DNA from: Symbiodinium natans
Taxonomy: Eukaryota > Sar > Dinophyceae > Suessiales > Symbiodiniaceae
Length of the DNA: 64,000 nt
NCBI GenBank assembly: GCA_905221605.1
Contig: CAJNDS010001524.1
Location: 233,501-297,500, forward strand
Direction: 5' to 3'
Shown one piece after another: positions 30,391 through 40,312 of this stretch. The translations under genes were made by a program, and so were the position numbers. Position 1 is the stretch's first letter, and each line of letters begins with the position of its first letter. The notes below the pieces were generated by a model. That model searched no databases. It worked only from the letters and a program-made list of their open reading frames with translations, and was not told the DNA's origin.

Positions 30391-30857
30391 GAGGGTTTAG
30401 GATTGAGGGCGTATGTTGGCTGACGGGACGGGGAGGCAAGGGCAGTCCACCAGAAACCCTGTGGATGTTCATACATCTTGGATTGAATGCTTAGAATTAC
30501 AGACACATTCTTGAGAAGCATAATGAGACTGCTAGCAGAGACAGCTATACCATGTTACGGGAGCGCTGCGTCGAGGTCAGCTGCAAGAGGTCATTTAGGG
30601 TTTTTTTGGGTTTAGGGTTTGGGGTGTAGGGTTTAGGGTTTGAGCTCCGATAAGCAGCGTAAGACCCCAACACTTCAACTTGCCGAACTTACCGGTTCCA
30701 AGTAGTGACGTTTGGAATTCGGCCCCGTATGCAATTCCTTGGGTTGTATCGGGTTCCGCATTCCCTCATCCCCGCGAAAAGAACTGATCATTCATTGCAA
30801 CTTGCCTAGGGGCCAACATGCCAACGATCCCAAGGGTTTAAGAAACTGGGACGCTAA

Positions 30858-30925
30858 AAGGGTTTAGGGTTTAGGGTTTAGGGTTTAGGGTTTAGGGTTT
30901 AGGGTTCAGGTTTTAGGGTTTAGGG
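30858..30925 (+). repeat. TTTAGGG array
   Basis: Nine units. 30400-30855 and 30930-31330 are unique without recognisable exons. Confidence 0.93.
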
Positions 30926-31334
30926 AGACTTCATAGACCTAGGTGACGTGAAGATTGCGGTTCAGGGATTACCAACACAGACTCGCCCGGCATTTCAGAA
31001 TCCCCGCTGCCTCGATACGACACAAAGACACACAACCTGACAACTCCCGGTGACTGCTGAAGATGTCCTGGGACGAACTCCCCACATCTGTAAGATAGGC
31101 CTTGAACGTGCGGGGGACTGTGGCCCTGAACTTTAAGACCTCTATCCCCCCCGCGATTTGTCTGAATTCTGGGCCTGGTTTATGTACTCTAAGCCAGAAG
31201 CTTTCAGCTTGTCGTCCTCGATGCCCTCGTCTGCAATAAACGTCGCCAATCTCCCTCGCTCTGCCTGGTGGTGCCGGCGGATTCTGTCAAACCCCAAAGC
31301 CTGAAACCCTAAACTCGCCAAAAGCCCCTAATCC

Positions 31335-31935
31335 CCAAACCCTAAACACCAAACCCTAAACCCTAAACCCTAAACCCTAAACCCTAAAGAAGGGCTTAGG
31401 CTTGAGGGTTCAGGGTTTGGTGTTTAGGGTTTGTTTAGGGTCTAGTTTCTAGCAGCAACCGGAACCTTGATGCTTGGCGGTTTTCGTGCTTAGGGTTGAC
31501 ATAGGCTTTAGAGGAAAGGCTTAGGGTTTAGGGATTTGCACAAGGGTCTCGGGGTTAAGGTTTATGGTTCGGGCTTAGGGCTTAGGGCTTCGGGCTTAGG
31601 GCTTTAGGGCTTAGGGCTTCGGGCTTAGGGCTTAGGGCTTCGGGCTTAGGGCGTAGGGCGTAGGGCGTAGGGTTTAGGGTAAGGGTTTAGGTTTAAGGTT
31701 TAGGGTTTAGGGTTTACGGCCAACGTTGCCTCAAGTACCCTCTTTGTGCTCCCAGCGGCACGCGCCAAAGGCTCCGCGAAGGTGAAACGACTCCCCTGGC
31801 CCCACCCATTCCATGCCTAAGCCTCCAAACCCATCCCCAAAACCTACATTCTCTATTTAGGGTTCAGGGTTTAGGGTTTTGGGTTTAGGGTTTAGGGTTC
31901 AGGGTTTAGGGTTTAGGGTTTAGGGGTTAGGGTAC
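31335..31935. repeat. CCCTAAA (31335-31388), TTAGGGC-type (31560-31725) and TTTAGGG (31860-31935) arrays
   Basis: Three arrays of changing orientation; the middle one contains TTCGGGC and GTAGGGC variant blocks. Confidence 0.88.
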
Positions 31936-32125
31936 ACAATCCCTGAACGCTACAGCCCACACCCGAAAAGTTGGAACCTGACGTTCCGTGTCAGATGCTG
32001 TGCTCCGCCCCTTGCAGCCAGCTGCCGTTGGCGCAGTCTTCCTGACAAAGCACACTGTCGGTTTCCAGCCCCTAAACCCTGAACCCTGAACCCTAAACCC
32101 TAAACCCTAAACCCTGAACCCTCAC

Positions 32126-32193
32126 AAAAGCAGCCCAAGCTTCTTCCCACTGCGCGATGCACTCCGACACCACGGCCATGAACGCCTCGAACC
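32126..32193 (-). CDS. Putative exon, possibly the GTPase N-terminus
   Basis: Acceptor CCTTCGGCAG|GG, donor GCTTTT|GTGAGG. Twenty-two codons FEAFMAVVSECIAQWEEAWA then AF, amphipathic helix. It ends in phase 0, compatible with the exon at 30187-30249. Confidence 0.5.
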
Positions 32194-32239
32194 CTGCCGA
32201 AGGCAAAACCTGGCTGCAGCCAGGGCCCAGCCTCAGCTA

Positions 32240-32375
32240 GAGGATACGACTATTGTTTGAATTATTATTGTCATTATTCTTATGACTCTTATTATGATTA
32301 TTGTTACTATTGTTGTTATTTTTATTATTGCTATTATTGTTATTATTATTATTATTATTATTGATGTAAATATTC
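32240..32375. repeat. (TTATTG/TTA)n low-complexity tract
   Basis: Imperfect TTATTG and TTA triplets; a similar (TTCTTG)n tract follows at 32605-32715. They create leucine-rich and asparagine-rich artefact ORFs. Confidence 0.9.
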
Positions 32376-32406
32376 TATTGCCCAGCCTCAGCTACAGAAT
32401 ACTTCT

Positions 32407-32526
32407 TATATGGGCGTTTCGGAAATTAGGGGGGGGGGTACCTTGTTGGGGTCCTTATCATAAGGGAACCCTGCTATTTGGGAGTTTATATTAGGGCCCC
32501 CCCCCTATTTCGTAAACCCCCATATT
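32407..32526. mobile_element. MITE family 2, copy 4 (most complete)
   Basis: TATGGGCGTTTCGGAAATTA at the left and TATTTCGTAAACCCCCATAT at the right form the terminal inverted repeat; the interior holds GGTACCTTGTTGGGGTCCTT and AGGGAACCCTGCTATTTGGG. Confidence 0.65.
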
Positions 32527-32729
32527 GCGATGATAGTGTGTTGGTCTGTTTGGTCTTGTTCTTGCTGTGGCTGTTGCGATTGTTGTTCCTATTGTTATTA
32601 TTCGAATTGCTCTTCTTGTTCTTCTTGTTCTTCTTGTTCGTATTGTTCTTCTTGTTCGTATTGTTCTTCTTGTTCTTCTTGTTCTTGTTGTTCTTATTGT
32701 TATTATTGTTCTTAGTGTTTGTATGCAGG

Positions 32730-33540
32730 CGTAGTAGGCCTTTCTTTTCTTGCCTCTGTTCACTAAGTGCTGCAGCTTTCTGGTTCCTGCGCAATCACCG
32801 CAACAGCCCATCCGCGCCGCCTAGAACCAGCACAAGGACCAGCCAATCTATACGCATGTCGCTTCAGCCAGCCGAGATAAAAACCCCAGAACCCCTAAAA
32901 CCCAAACCCCAAGCCCTAAACCCTAAACTTTGCCCTAAACCCTCTCACTCCCAAAGCCAAAAACTCCGACCCGTAGCGACTGCTTGGAGCACGAGGTCTT
33001 CACAACGAAGGGCTTTCGCGGGCCCCGCACAGCCTCAGGATTCAGGGCCAGAGAACTCACACCCGGAGATTCAAGCGGAAGCTACCCAGAATTCAGGATT
33101 CAAAGCATTTAGTGTTCAGAAGGAGGAGTCTTAGGTACATTCCCTGGTTTTAACCATTCTGGGCCTCCTGGACTGACTCTCCCTCACATTATGGGGCATA
33201 GGACTTCTTGGGTTTAGGGCGCTTGGCTGACGCTTTCGCGTTCTAGGGCTCAGGGCGTTCGCTTTCGCTCCACAATGCCTTCATCTTAGCCTACCTTAGC
33301 GCCTGCGGCTCTTGGCTTAATTGCAGTTTGCCCGGTTTCGGATTGCAAAAGTCCAAGGTGTTACATGCAACGTGTCGCGTACGACCTCTGGCAAACATGG
33401 ACAAGTCATCTCCTGCAGAGCACGTTCGTTTTTACAACACATTTGCTGTGACTATCACAACTGTGGAAAACGTTGAGGGGCCCGTTGAGAGGTTTAGGGT
33501 CTTGGGCTTCGAGTGCAGGGAGTGCGCTGCTAAGGTGAGG
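32730..33540. other. Unique stretch, nothing recognised
   Basis: Overlapping small frames on both strands without family signal or clear splice pairs. Confidence 0.4.
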
Positions 33541-33549
33541 CCAACTTTA

Positions 33550-33855
33550 GGGTTTTGGGTTTAGGGTTTAGGGTTTAGGGTTTAGGGTTTAGGGTTCAGG
33601 GTTTAGGGTTTAGGGTTTAGGGTTTAGGGCTTAGGGTTTAGGGAGGCTTTGGCTTTGAGGGAATTTCGGGTTCCAGGATGGGGCTGTTTAGGGTCGGTCG
33701 TTCAAAGCGGGTCCGGCCTTCGCCGGCTCTTGCCACGAATCTTCGCCGAGCAGAAGCAGAAGCGGCCTTGTGCGGGAAAAGGAGGCCCCACCCCTAAACC
33801 CTAAACCCTCAACCCTCAACCCTAAACCCCTCAACCCTAAACCCTAAACCCTAAA
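33550..33855. repeat. TTTAGGG (33550-33640) and CCCTAAA (33790-33855) arrays
   Basis: Inverted pair around a 150-bp unique spacer. Confidence 0.92.
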
Positions 33856-34064
33856 GTTCTTGAAGCTTCAGTTACCTCTTTCAGAACCACTTCCCAGGCC
33901 TAGGAGGCAGATTCCCTTAACGGTTCCAATAATCAAGACAGCCTGCCTCCGTTGCAGATTCCGGATATGTTTCACATGTTTTAGCTCTCCGGCTTACAAC
34001 TCTCGGAACCTAAGCCAGGGAGAAGCTCCCGCATTGGGGCCAAGCGTGGCTGACCCCAATCCCT

Positions 34065-34155
34065 AAACCCTAACCCTACAAACCCCAATCCCTACACCCT
34101 AACCCTACAAACCCCAATCCCTAAACCCTAAACCCTAAACCCTAAACCCTAAACC
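34065..34155 (-). repeat. CCCTAAA array with CCCTACAAACCCCAAT units
   Basis: A 24-bp higher-order unit occurs twice before five plain CCCTAAA units. Confidence 0.9.
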
Positions 34156-34157
34156 CA

Positions 34158-34367
34158 AACTTCCGGATCTGAGAGTTCCCGGGCTCACTGAGCTCAAAGG
34201 GCCTGTAGCTGTTCAGGGTTTAAGGTTTAGGGTTTAGGGTTTAGGGTTTAGGGATTAGGGTGCAGGGTTTAGGGTTTGGGGTTTAGGGTTAAGGGTTCGG
34301 GGTTTAGGGTTTAGGGTTTGAGCTCAAAGGGCCTGTAGCTGTTCACCGCCTGCACGTCGTAGAGTAC
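34158..34367 (-). CDS. Micro-exon interrupted by a telomere-like array
   Basis: Minus strand: pyrimidine-rich acceptor CTCTTAAACGTGCCCAG|GTA at 34367, then VLYDVQAVNSYRPFEL, then 103 bp of telomere-like array, then a second copy of 27 bp followed by SEPGNSQIRK and a GTTTGGG donor. Removing the array with one copy of the duplication restores one open frame of 26 codons. Family unknown. Confidence 0.5.
34216..34318 (+). repeat. TTTAGGG array flanked by a 27-bp direct repeat
   Basis: Thirteen partly degenerate units bounded by TGAGCTCAAAGGGCCTGTAG plus CTGTTCA at 34189-34215 and 34319-34345, identical at both sides. Confidence 0.93.
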
Positions 34368-34431
34368 CTGGGCACGTTTAAGAGCAGCAGGAAAGCAAGC
34401 AGGCTTAGGATTCTGAATTTAGGGTACCCCG

Positions 34432-34502
34432 AAGCCCTAAACCCTAAACCCTAAACCCTAAACCCTAAAACCTAAACCCTAAACCCTAAACCCTAAACCC
34501 TA
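34432..34502 (-). repeat. CCCTAAA array
   Basis: Ten units directly left of the next exon. Confidence 0.94.
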
Positions 34503-34509
34503 CCTCTAC

Positions 34510-34619
34510 CAAGACCCCAAGAAGAGGTCCTGCCGCAGAGGGACAGACAGCAGGTCCTCCAGGCAGAAGACCTCACGGCGGTCCGAAATGTGGAGCCTCT
34601 TGGCGTGGCTCATGAAGAC
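34510..34619 (-). CDS. Putative exon, family unknown
   Basis: Acceptor AACGCCTCAG|GTC, donor GTCTTG|GTAGAG. Thirty-six codons containing SHAKRLHISDRREVFCLEDL. Strong coding look and good splice sites, no family. It could belong to the same gene as the exons at 34158 and 36312. Confidence 0.6.
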
Positions 34620-34629
34620 CTGAGGCGTT

Positions 34630-34846
34630 TTAAGGTTTAGGGTTTAGTGTTTAGAGTTTAGGGTTTAGGGTTTAGGGTTTAGGGTTTGGAGTTTCGGGTT
34701 TAGGGTTTAGGGTTTAGAGTTTAGGGTTTAGGGTTTAGGGTTTAGGGTTTAGGGTTTAGGGTTTAGGGTGTAGGGTTTGGAGTTCAGGGCTTAGGGTTTA
34801 GGGTTTAGGGTTTAGGGTTTAGGGTTTAGGGTTTAGAGTTTAGGGC
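34630..34846 (+). repeat. TTTAGGG array
   Basis: About thirty units, some TTTAGAG, next to MITE family 1 copy 4. Confidence 0.94.
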
Positions 34847-34853
34847 CGTACTT

Positions 34854-34988
34854 GGAGGTTCATGGCATGTATTTACCAAACATCAACTGTACTTGTCACC
34901 CACTTACAAGCCCCGTAAGTGCCCTAATATGGTTATAAGTGCTGGTATAAGTACCGTTATAGTTGGTTAATAAGTCCCATGAACCTCC
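34854..34988. mobile_element. MITE family 1, copy 4 (complete ends)
   Basis: GGAGGTTCATGG at the left and CCATGAACCTCC at the right are perfect 12-bp terminal inverted repeats, 135 bp in all, with extended imperfect symmetry inwards. Confidence 0.7.
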
Positions 34989-35502
34989 AGGTGGGTGCTT
35001 TGGGCTCCGGGTATCCCAGGACACCCCTGCCATTTCTTAGAGGCTTGGGCTGTTGAGGGTTTCAGGCGAGCGGCAGGGCAGAGAGGTGGAGAAAGTTGTA
35101 AGGTTTACGGAGTTTAGGGCTTTTGGTTTGGGGCTTCGCATCACAGTTTCAACGGTGGTCTCATGTCCGAATCGCACCCAAGAATGCTGCGCCGGCAACG
35201 CCTCCTGGGGGCGTCTGAACACGGGTGAATCCCTGGATTTTCAAGCAATAAGGTCGTGGGTGATTGCGCTGGACCACGGTGTGTAAGGTTCGTTCAACAG
35301 TCGAGAGGCAGATCCCCCCTTCGAGGCGCGAATAAGCTTTTCGGTCTTCACCCTAGACCTTCAACCCGTAACCCATCATGCCGCCCCAGCCAAAGCCCAC
35401 GGAACCTCAGCCACACCTAGAAATCTTGTACAGGGGGCCGATTTCATCGGAATGGATGTTCGGGTTTCACGTATAAACCCTGAGCCCTAAATGTCAGGGG
35501 AT

Positions 35503-35615
35503 CATATGAGGGTTTCCGACAATAAGGCACCGCTAATATAGACCGCAACTAATAGGATCCCCTGATAATAAGGACCCCCAACAGGGCACCCCCTAGTTTC
35601 GGAAACCCCCATATG
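35503..35615. mobile_element. MITE family 2, copy 5
   Basis: CATATGAGGGTTTCCGA at the left, CTAGTTTCGGAAACCCCCAT plus ATG at the right. The interior shares AATAGGATCCCCTG and AAGGACCCCCAA with the other copies. Confidence 0.65.
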
Positions 35616-35730
35616 GGATGATATTCAGAGTTACTTGCCGGGCGACCATGCGGCTGGTTTCTTCCTCCGCTGCCACAATGATGCTCGGCAAAGAAAGGTG
35701 CTCGGCCTAGGGGAGGCCATAGGTCTACTT

Positions 35731-35879
35731 GGGGTACTTATTAACCAAGTATAACTGTACTTGCAACTGTACTTATAACTGTACTTATAACATGCTTGTA
35801 AGCCCTTTGAGTGCCCTATTATGGTTAGAAGTACAGTTGTAAGTACATGTATAATTGGTTAATGAGCACCATGAACCTC
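35731..35879. mobile_element. MITE family 1, copy 5
   Basis: GGGGTACTTATTAACCAAGT at the left mirrors ATAATTGGTTAATGAGCACC plus ATGAACCTCA at the right. The interior holds AACTGTACTTATAACTGTAC direct repeats. Confidence 0.68.
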
Positions 35880-36135
35880 ACGCAGGAGGTGCCGGTTTGC
35901 ATTGGGTGCAGATATGGCTTCAAGCTGCACTCCAACTGTTTTTCCACTCGAGCACAACACGAAGCGTTTGTCACCCTGACTTATACGTTCAAGTGCTAGC
36001 CTTGCGCTGCCACTAGCCAACTTCCCCATCCGCTTGTCTGCTCGGAAGGCTTGGGCAAATCGACATCGGCAGACGCTTAACTGTAAACCCTGGGCCTTCA
36101 ACTGCCTCAGGGTCCCTGGAGGGGGGGGGGGGGGG

Positions 36136-36235
36136 NNNNNNNNNNNNNNNNNNNNNNNNNNNNNNNNNNNNNNNNNNNNNNNNNNNNNNNNNNNNNNNNN
36201 NNNNNNNNNNNNNNNNNNNNNNNNNNNNNNNNNNN
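36136..36235. other. Assembly gap (100 N)
   Basis: Fixed-size run of N between a poly-G run and a poly-C/CCCTAAA stretch. Gap length is probably a placeholder. Confidence 0.99.
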
Positions 36236-36311
36236 CCTACCCCCTAGACCCTAAACCCCCCCCCCCCCCCCCCTTAACCTTTGTCTAAGAGCCGAGGGGC
36301 GTTCGTTAAAC

Positions 36312-36356
36312 CTCGGCTCGGTGTCGATGTGAGTCTCGGTGCGCAGGTTGTGGTGC
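36312..36356 (-). CDS. Putative micro-exon, family unknown
   Basis: Acceptor AGCGCGGCAG|G, donor CCGAG|GTTTAACG, 45 nt encoding HHNLRTETHIDTEP. TTTAGGG arrays start at 36368 on the acceptor side. Confidence 0.5.
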
Positions 36357-36367
36357 CTGCCGCGCTG

Positions 36368-36485
36368 CGATTTAGGGTTTAGGGTTTAGGGTTTCCGGGT
36401 GCTAGGGTTTAGGGCTTAAGGGTTTAAGGGTTTAAGGGTTTGAGGGTTTGAGGGTTTAAGGGTTTAAGGGTTTAAGGGTTTCGGG
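36368..36485 (+). repeat. TTTAGGG and GTTTAAGG units
   Basis: Short TTTAGGG run followed by about eight TTTAAGGG/TTTGAGGG units. Confidence 0.9.
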
Positions 36486-36626
36486 TTGCCTGGGCCTTGT
36501 GAGGGCAAGGCTGCGATTGGGGGGCTTAGGAATCTTAGGGTCTTTGGGGTTTTTTGGGGGGCTGTTTGACGTTCGATTTTCGGGCTTATAAGTCTCCAAG
36601 AGCCCTAAGACCTTATGAACCCACCC

Positions 36627-36701
36627 ACATATGTGCGGGGTTCCCTTATTGGGGTCCTTGTTTTAAGGGATCCTACTATTATTTTCGAAACCCCACCATA
36701 A
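36627..36701. mobile_element. MITE family 2, copy 6 (internally deleted)
   Basis: CATATGTGCGGGGTTCCCTT, TTGGGGTCCTTGTTTTAAGG and TTTTCGAAACCCCACCATA; the central ~35 bp are missing. Confidence 0.5.
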
Positions 36702-36719
36702 ATGACTCCTTCGGCATCC

Positions 36720-37935
36720 TCCGTGCCCCCAAAAACACGGCTGGGGCGACGCGTCCATGGCGAGATTGTAGAGCTGCTTCAGTGAGTCCATGGTGCGGAG
36801 CCTGGCTCATGGTTCATGAATAAGTAAAGGATATTTTGATTGATGCTTATTGCAAATATAAAGTACACCTATAGGCCCCCCCCCCCCCTGCTAGAGTAAC
36901 TGTAGTTAAGGGAATCATAGCCTGAGTAGTAAGGCTTAGAACCCAAATAAGGGCTCTTACCCCGTTTTTAACTAGGGGCCCCTACATGCAGGGCAATCTT
37001 CATGGCCCTTATACGTTTTAGAGGTGAGGGTCATCAGGGTTGCGTACACACTTCGGGCGATGGGGCAAGAGGGTTTAGGGTCACGAGTCATAGGGGGGTA
37101 GGGTTTGCGGTTCGAGAATAACCCTAAACCCTAAACCCTAAGCCCTGCTTCATGTGGATGTACGTTTCGCTCAGGAGCGCCTCTTCGCTATTGGAGCCGC
37201 GCCAAGCAAACCTTGAAGGTGACAGTGACCAAGCGTCAGGGAAAAGCCCCTTCGACTCAGCGCCGAAAGGACGCTGGAAGGACGCTGGACAAGTACACTA
37301 GTCATCCTTCTACAGCTTGGCCGACTTCTGAAATCCGTTTTAACTTTTAAGATCATTATTGTCGTGTCTACAAAAACCCATTCTCAATCCGTATTGTAGT
37401 TTCTACAAAATCTTATTTAGGATCCTTTATTGTAGTTTCTACAAAAACCCAAAAAGGTTAAAAAGTCTTTAAGAGCCAGCCAGAAGACAGCCAAGACAGG
37501 GTGCGCTGCAGGTAACTGATACCTGAGCGGCACATCCAGAAAGCGTTTGCCTTGGAGCAAGCCGCTTGCAGTCGAAAACTCGGGTCCAAACTCACAGTAA
37601 TGTATCCCGCTCACTTAAAGCGGCAGATTGGCATTCCGCGACATGGGCCCAGCCTGGCAGAGAAGCGGAAATCCGGCTGGGGGGGGCCTCTTGTGTTTGC
37701 CCGGGAGCCCCACATCCAAAAAGCAAGCTTCAACATCAACATCTATGTAAAAGAAGGCCCTGCCCCACCAGACCCTAAAAACTTAGACGGGCCATTAGAC
37801 GGGGATGAACTGAACGTTAACCCTTAAATGGGGAAGGGTCATGTACCGTATACTAAGTTCCTTTGGTCCACTTACCAGGATGGGCTATTGGGCTATCTCA
37901 TCCCCCTAAAGGGCCTTTTTGGGGGATTGGTATAA
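36720..37935. other. Unique stretch, nothing recognised
   Basis: A threefold TTGT(A/C)G(T)TTCTACAAAA repeat lies at 37360-37450. ORFs at 37417-37827 on both strands are not convincing. Confidence 0.4.
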
Positions 37936-37939
37936 TACC

Positions 37940-37992
37940 CCTAAACCCTAAACCCTAAACCCTAAACCCTAAACCCTAAACCCTAAACCCTC
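37940..37992 (-). repeat. CCCTAAA array
   Basis: Eight units, left border of the repeat field that follows. Confidence 0.93.
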
Positions 37993-38179
37993 AAGGCCAG
38001 GATAAATAGAAATTGTAAGTGTTTCATTACGAGCAGCTCGTGTAATAATCCTTCATCCTTCACAGTGCCGAAAATTTTACCCAAAACCCAACTTTCAGGC
38101 CACAAACAAAAAACCTGAACAGCCCGAACCCCCCACAACCCTTCCAAACCCCAGCAGGCCCCCGCCCCCAGCCCGCACC

Positions 38180-39070
38180 CCCCAAGCCAAGCCAGCCCCA
38201 AGCAGAAGCCCCAAGCAGAAGCCCCCCCCAGCAGAAGCCCCCAGCAGAAGCCCCCAGCAGAGAAGCAGAGAAGCCCCCAGCAGAGAAGCCCCCAGCAGAG
38301 AAGCCCAGCAGAGAAGCCCCCAGCAGAGAAGCCCCCAGCAGAGAAGCCCCCAGCAGAGAAGCCCCCAGCAGAAGCCCCCAGCAGAAGCACCCAGCAGAAG
38401 CCGTCAGCAGAAGCCCCCAGCACAAGCCCCCAGCAGAAGCCCCCAGCAGAAGCCCCCAGCAGAAGCCCTCAGCAGAAGCCCCCACAGAAGCCTTGAGAAG
38501 CCTTCAGCAGAAGCCTGCAGCACAGCAGAAGCCCCCAGCAGAAGCCCCCAGCAGAAGCCCCCAACAGAAGCCAGCAGAAGCCCCCAGCAGAAGCCCGCAG
38601 CAGAAGCCCCCAGCAGAAGCCTGCAGCAGAAGCCCCCAACAGAAGCCCCCAGCAGAAGCTTCCAGCAGCCCCCAGAAGAAGCCCCCAGAAGAAGGTCCCA
38701 GAAGAAGTTTTCAGAAGAAGCCCCCAAAAGAAGCCCCCAGAAGAAGCCCCCCAAAGAAGCCCCCAGAAGAAGCCCCCAGAAGAAGCCCCCAGAAGAAGCC
38801 CCCAGAAGCAGTTCCCAGAAGAAGCCCCCAGAAGAAGCCCCCAGAAGCAGTCCCCAGAAGCAGCCCCCAGAAGCAGCCCCCAGAAGCAGCCCCCAGAAGC
38901 AGCCCCCAGAAGCAGGTCGCAGAAGCAGCCCCCAGAAGAAGCCGTCAGAAGAAGCCGCCACAAGAAGGTCCTAGAAAGAAGGCGCAAAGAAGCCCCCAGA
39001 AGAAGCCTCTAGAAGAAGCCGCCAGAAGCGGCCACCAGAAGCCGCCCCAAAACCAGCCCCCAGAAGCAGC
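38180..39070. repeat. 13-bp repeat field (AGCAGAAGCCCCC / AGAAGAAGCCCCC)
   Basis: About 65 units; the first half has AGCAGAAGC, the second AGAAGAAGC, some with an AGAGAAGCC 16-bp variant. Since 13 is not a multiple of 3 and the unit lacks stops, long ORFs run in several frames (QQKPPAEAPSR on plus, WGLLLGAS on minus). I regard these as artefacts. Confidence 0.9.
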
Positions 39071-39310
39071 CCCCAGAAGCAGCCCCCAAACAAGCCCCCC
39101 CCCAAGCCCCCCCCAAGCCCCCCCCCAAGCCCCCCCCAAGCCCCCCCAAGCCCCCCCCCCCCCCCAAGCCCCCCTTCAAGAGCCCCCCCGCAAGCCTTCC
39201 CCCAAAAGCCCCCCCAAGCCCCCCACCCCCCAAGCCCCCCCAAGCCCCCCCCAAGCCCCCCCAAGCCCCCCCAAGCAAGCCCCCAAAGCCCCCAAGCCCC
39301 AAGCCCCCAA
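39070..39310. repeat. (AAGCCCCCC)n poly-pyrimidine tract
   Basis: Cytosine-rich AAGCCCCCCC units; i-motif/G-quadruplex prone. Confidence 0.9.
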
Positions 39311-39324
39311 GCCCCAATTTTGTT

Positions 39325-39850
39325 CAAAAGCAAAAGAAAAAACCGGTCAAAACCCCGTCAAAACTCGGTCAAAACCCCGTCAAAACCCCGGACTTTTGTT
39401 CAAAAGCAAAAGCAAAAAACCCGTCAAAACTCGGTCAAAACCCCGTCAAAACCCCGGACTTTTGTTCAAAAGCAAAAGAAAAAACCGGTCAAAACCCCGT
39501 CAAAACTCTGTCAAAACTCGGTCAAAACCCCGGACACAAACCCTATACAATTTCTATCTCACCAAGCCTGGAAAGCCATATACAATTCTACCCCATCTAC
39601 CCAACCCCCCCAACCCCAAAACACCCGTCAGGGCCTGCAGTAGGGATCCCCCTTCCCCCCTCCCCCCTCCCGCCCCCCCGGCCCACCCCCTCCCCCCACC
39701 TCCCCCAAGCCTGGGAAGCCATCGCATTTTTGTTCAAAAGCAAAAGAAAAAACCGGTCAAAACCCGGTCAAAACCCCGTCAAAACCGGTCAAAACCCGGT
39801 CAAAACCCGGTCAAAACCGGTCAAAACTCGGTCAAAACCCCGGACACAAA
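39325..39850. repeat. GTCAAAACCCCG repeat field
   Basis: Three blocks of TTTTGTTCAAAAGCAAAAG followed by GTCAAAACCCCG/GTCAAAACTCG units (10-11 bp), separated by two copies of GGACACAAACCCTATACAAT. A higher-order repeat, no gene. Confidence 0.88.
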
Positions 39851-40122
39851 CCCTATACAATTTCTATAAACCCTAACCCTTTACAATAGCCCGTCCTGGT
39901 AAGGGTCCGGACTCAAGCCCTTGCGGATCACATGAACCCTAAAAATGGGGTCATATACCCTATGCTACTAATTCCTATTCGGGTGTACAATGACCCATAA
40001 GCCCCCTTTAAGGCTCCTATACTACTATCATTCCTACTATAGGCTATATATATATAAAGTGACCCATATGCCCCCTTTAAAGGTTCATTTGGTCCCCAAG
40101 GGCCCCGAGAGCGCGCCTCCCC

Positions 40123-40217
40123 TCACCAGTGACTCGCGGCCGCCTTGCAGAACTGCGCCGCCATGTTGTCGGCCCAGGTGCCCTTGCCGGCCTCATCGCT
40201 TCGCCAACCGAGATGGC
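40123..40217 (-). CDS. Alpha/beta-hydrolase (YheT/ABHD type), exon with catalytic His
   Basis: Acceptor AAACCCTGAAG|GC. Encodes HLGWRSDEAGKGTWADNMAA followed by QFCKAAASHW and a TGA stop (a GTGAGG donor overlaps the stop). The G-H-x-G-W/F motif carries the catalytic histidine in YheT/ABHD1-3 hydrolases, followed by the W and F of the last helix. Phase 1 fits the exon at 40783-40837. If the TGA is used this is the last exon. Confidence 0.78.
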
Positions 40218-40312
40218 CTTCAGGGTTTAGGGTTTAGGGCTAGGGTTTTGGGTTTGGGGTTTAGGGTTTAGGGTCTAGGGTCTAGGGTTTAGGGTTTAGC
40301 TAGGGTTTAGGG
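40208..40312 (+). repeat. TTTAGGG/TCTAGGG array
   Basis: About fourteen units overlapping the acceptor side of the catalytic-His exon. Confidence 0.92.

Noticed and set aside
32478-33134. 218-aa ORF with a leucine/phenylalanine-rich start
   Set aside because: Its first third is MITE family 2 plus a (TTCTTG)n tract; the remainder has no splice or family support.
38493-39869. 458-aa P/Q/K-rich ORF and the opposing WGLLLGAS ORFs
   Set aside because: A stop-free 13-bp repeat opens several frames at once; no independent coding evidence.
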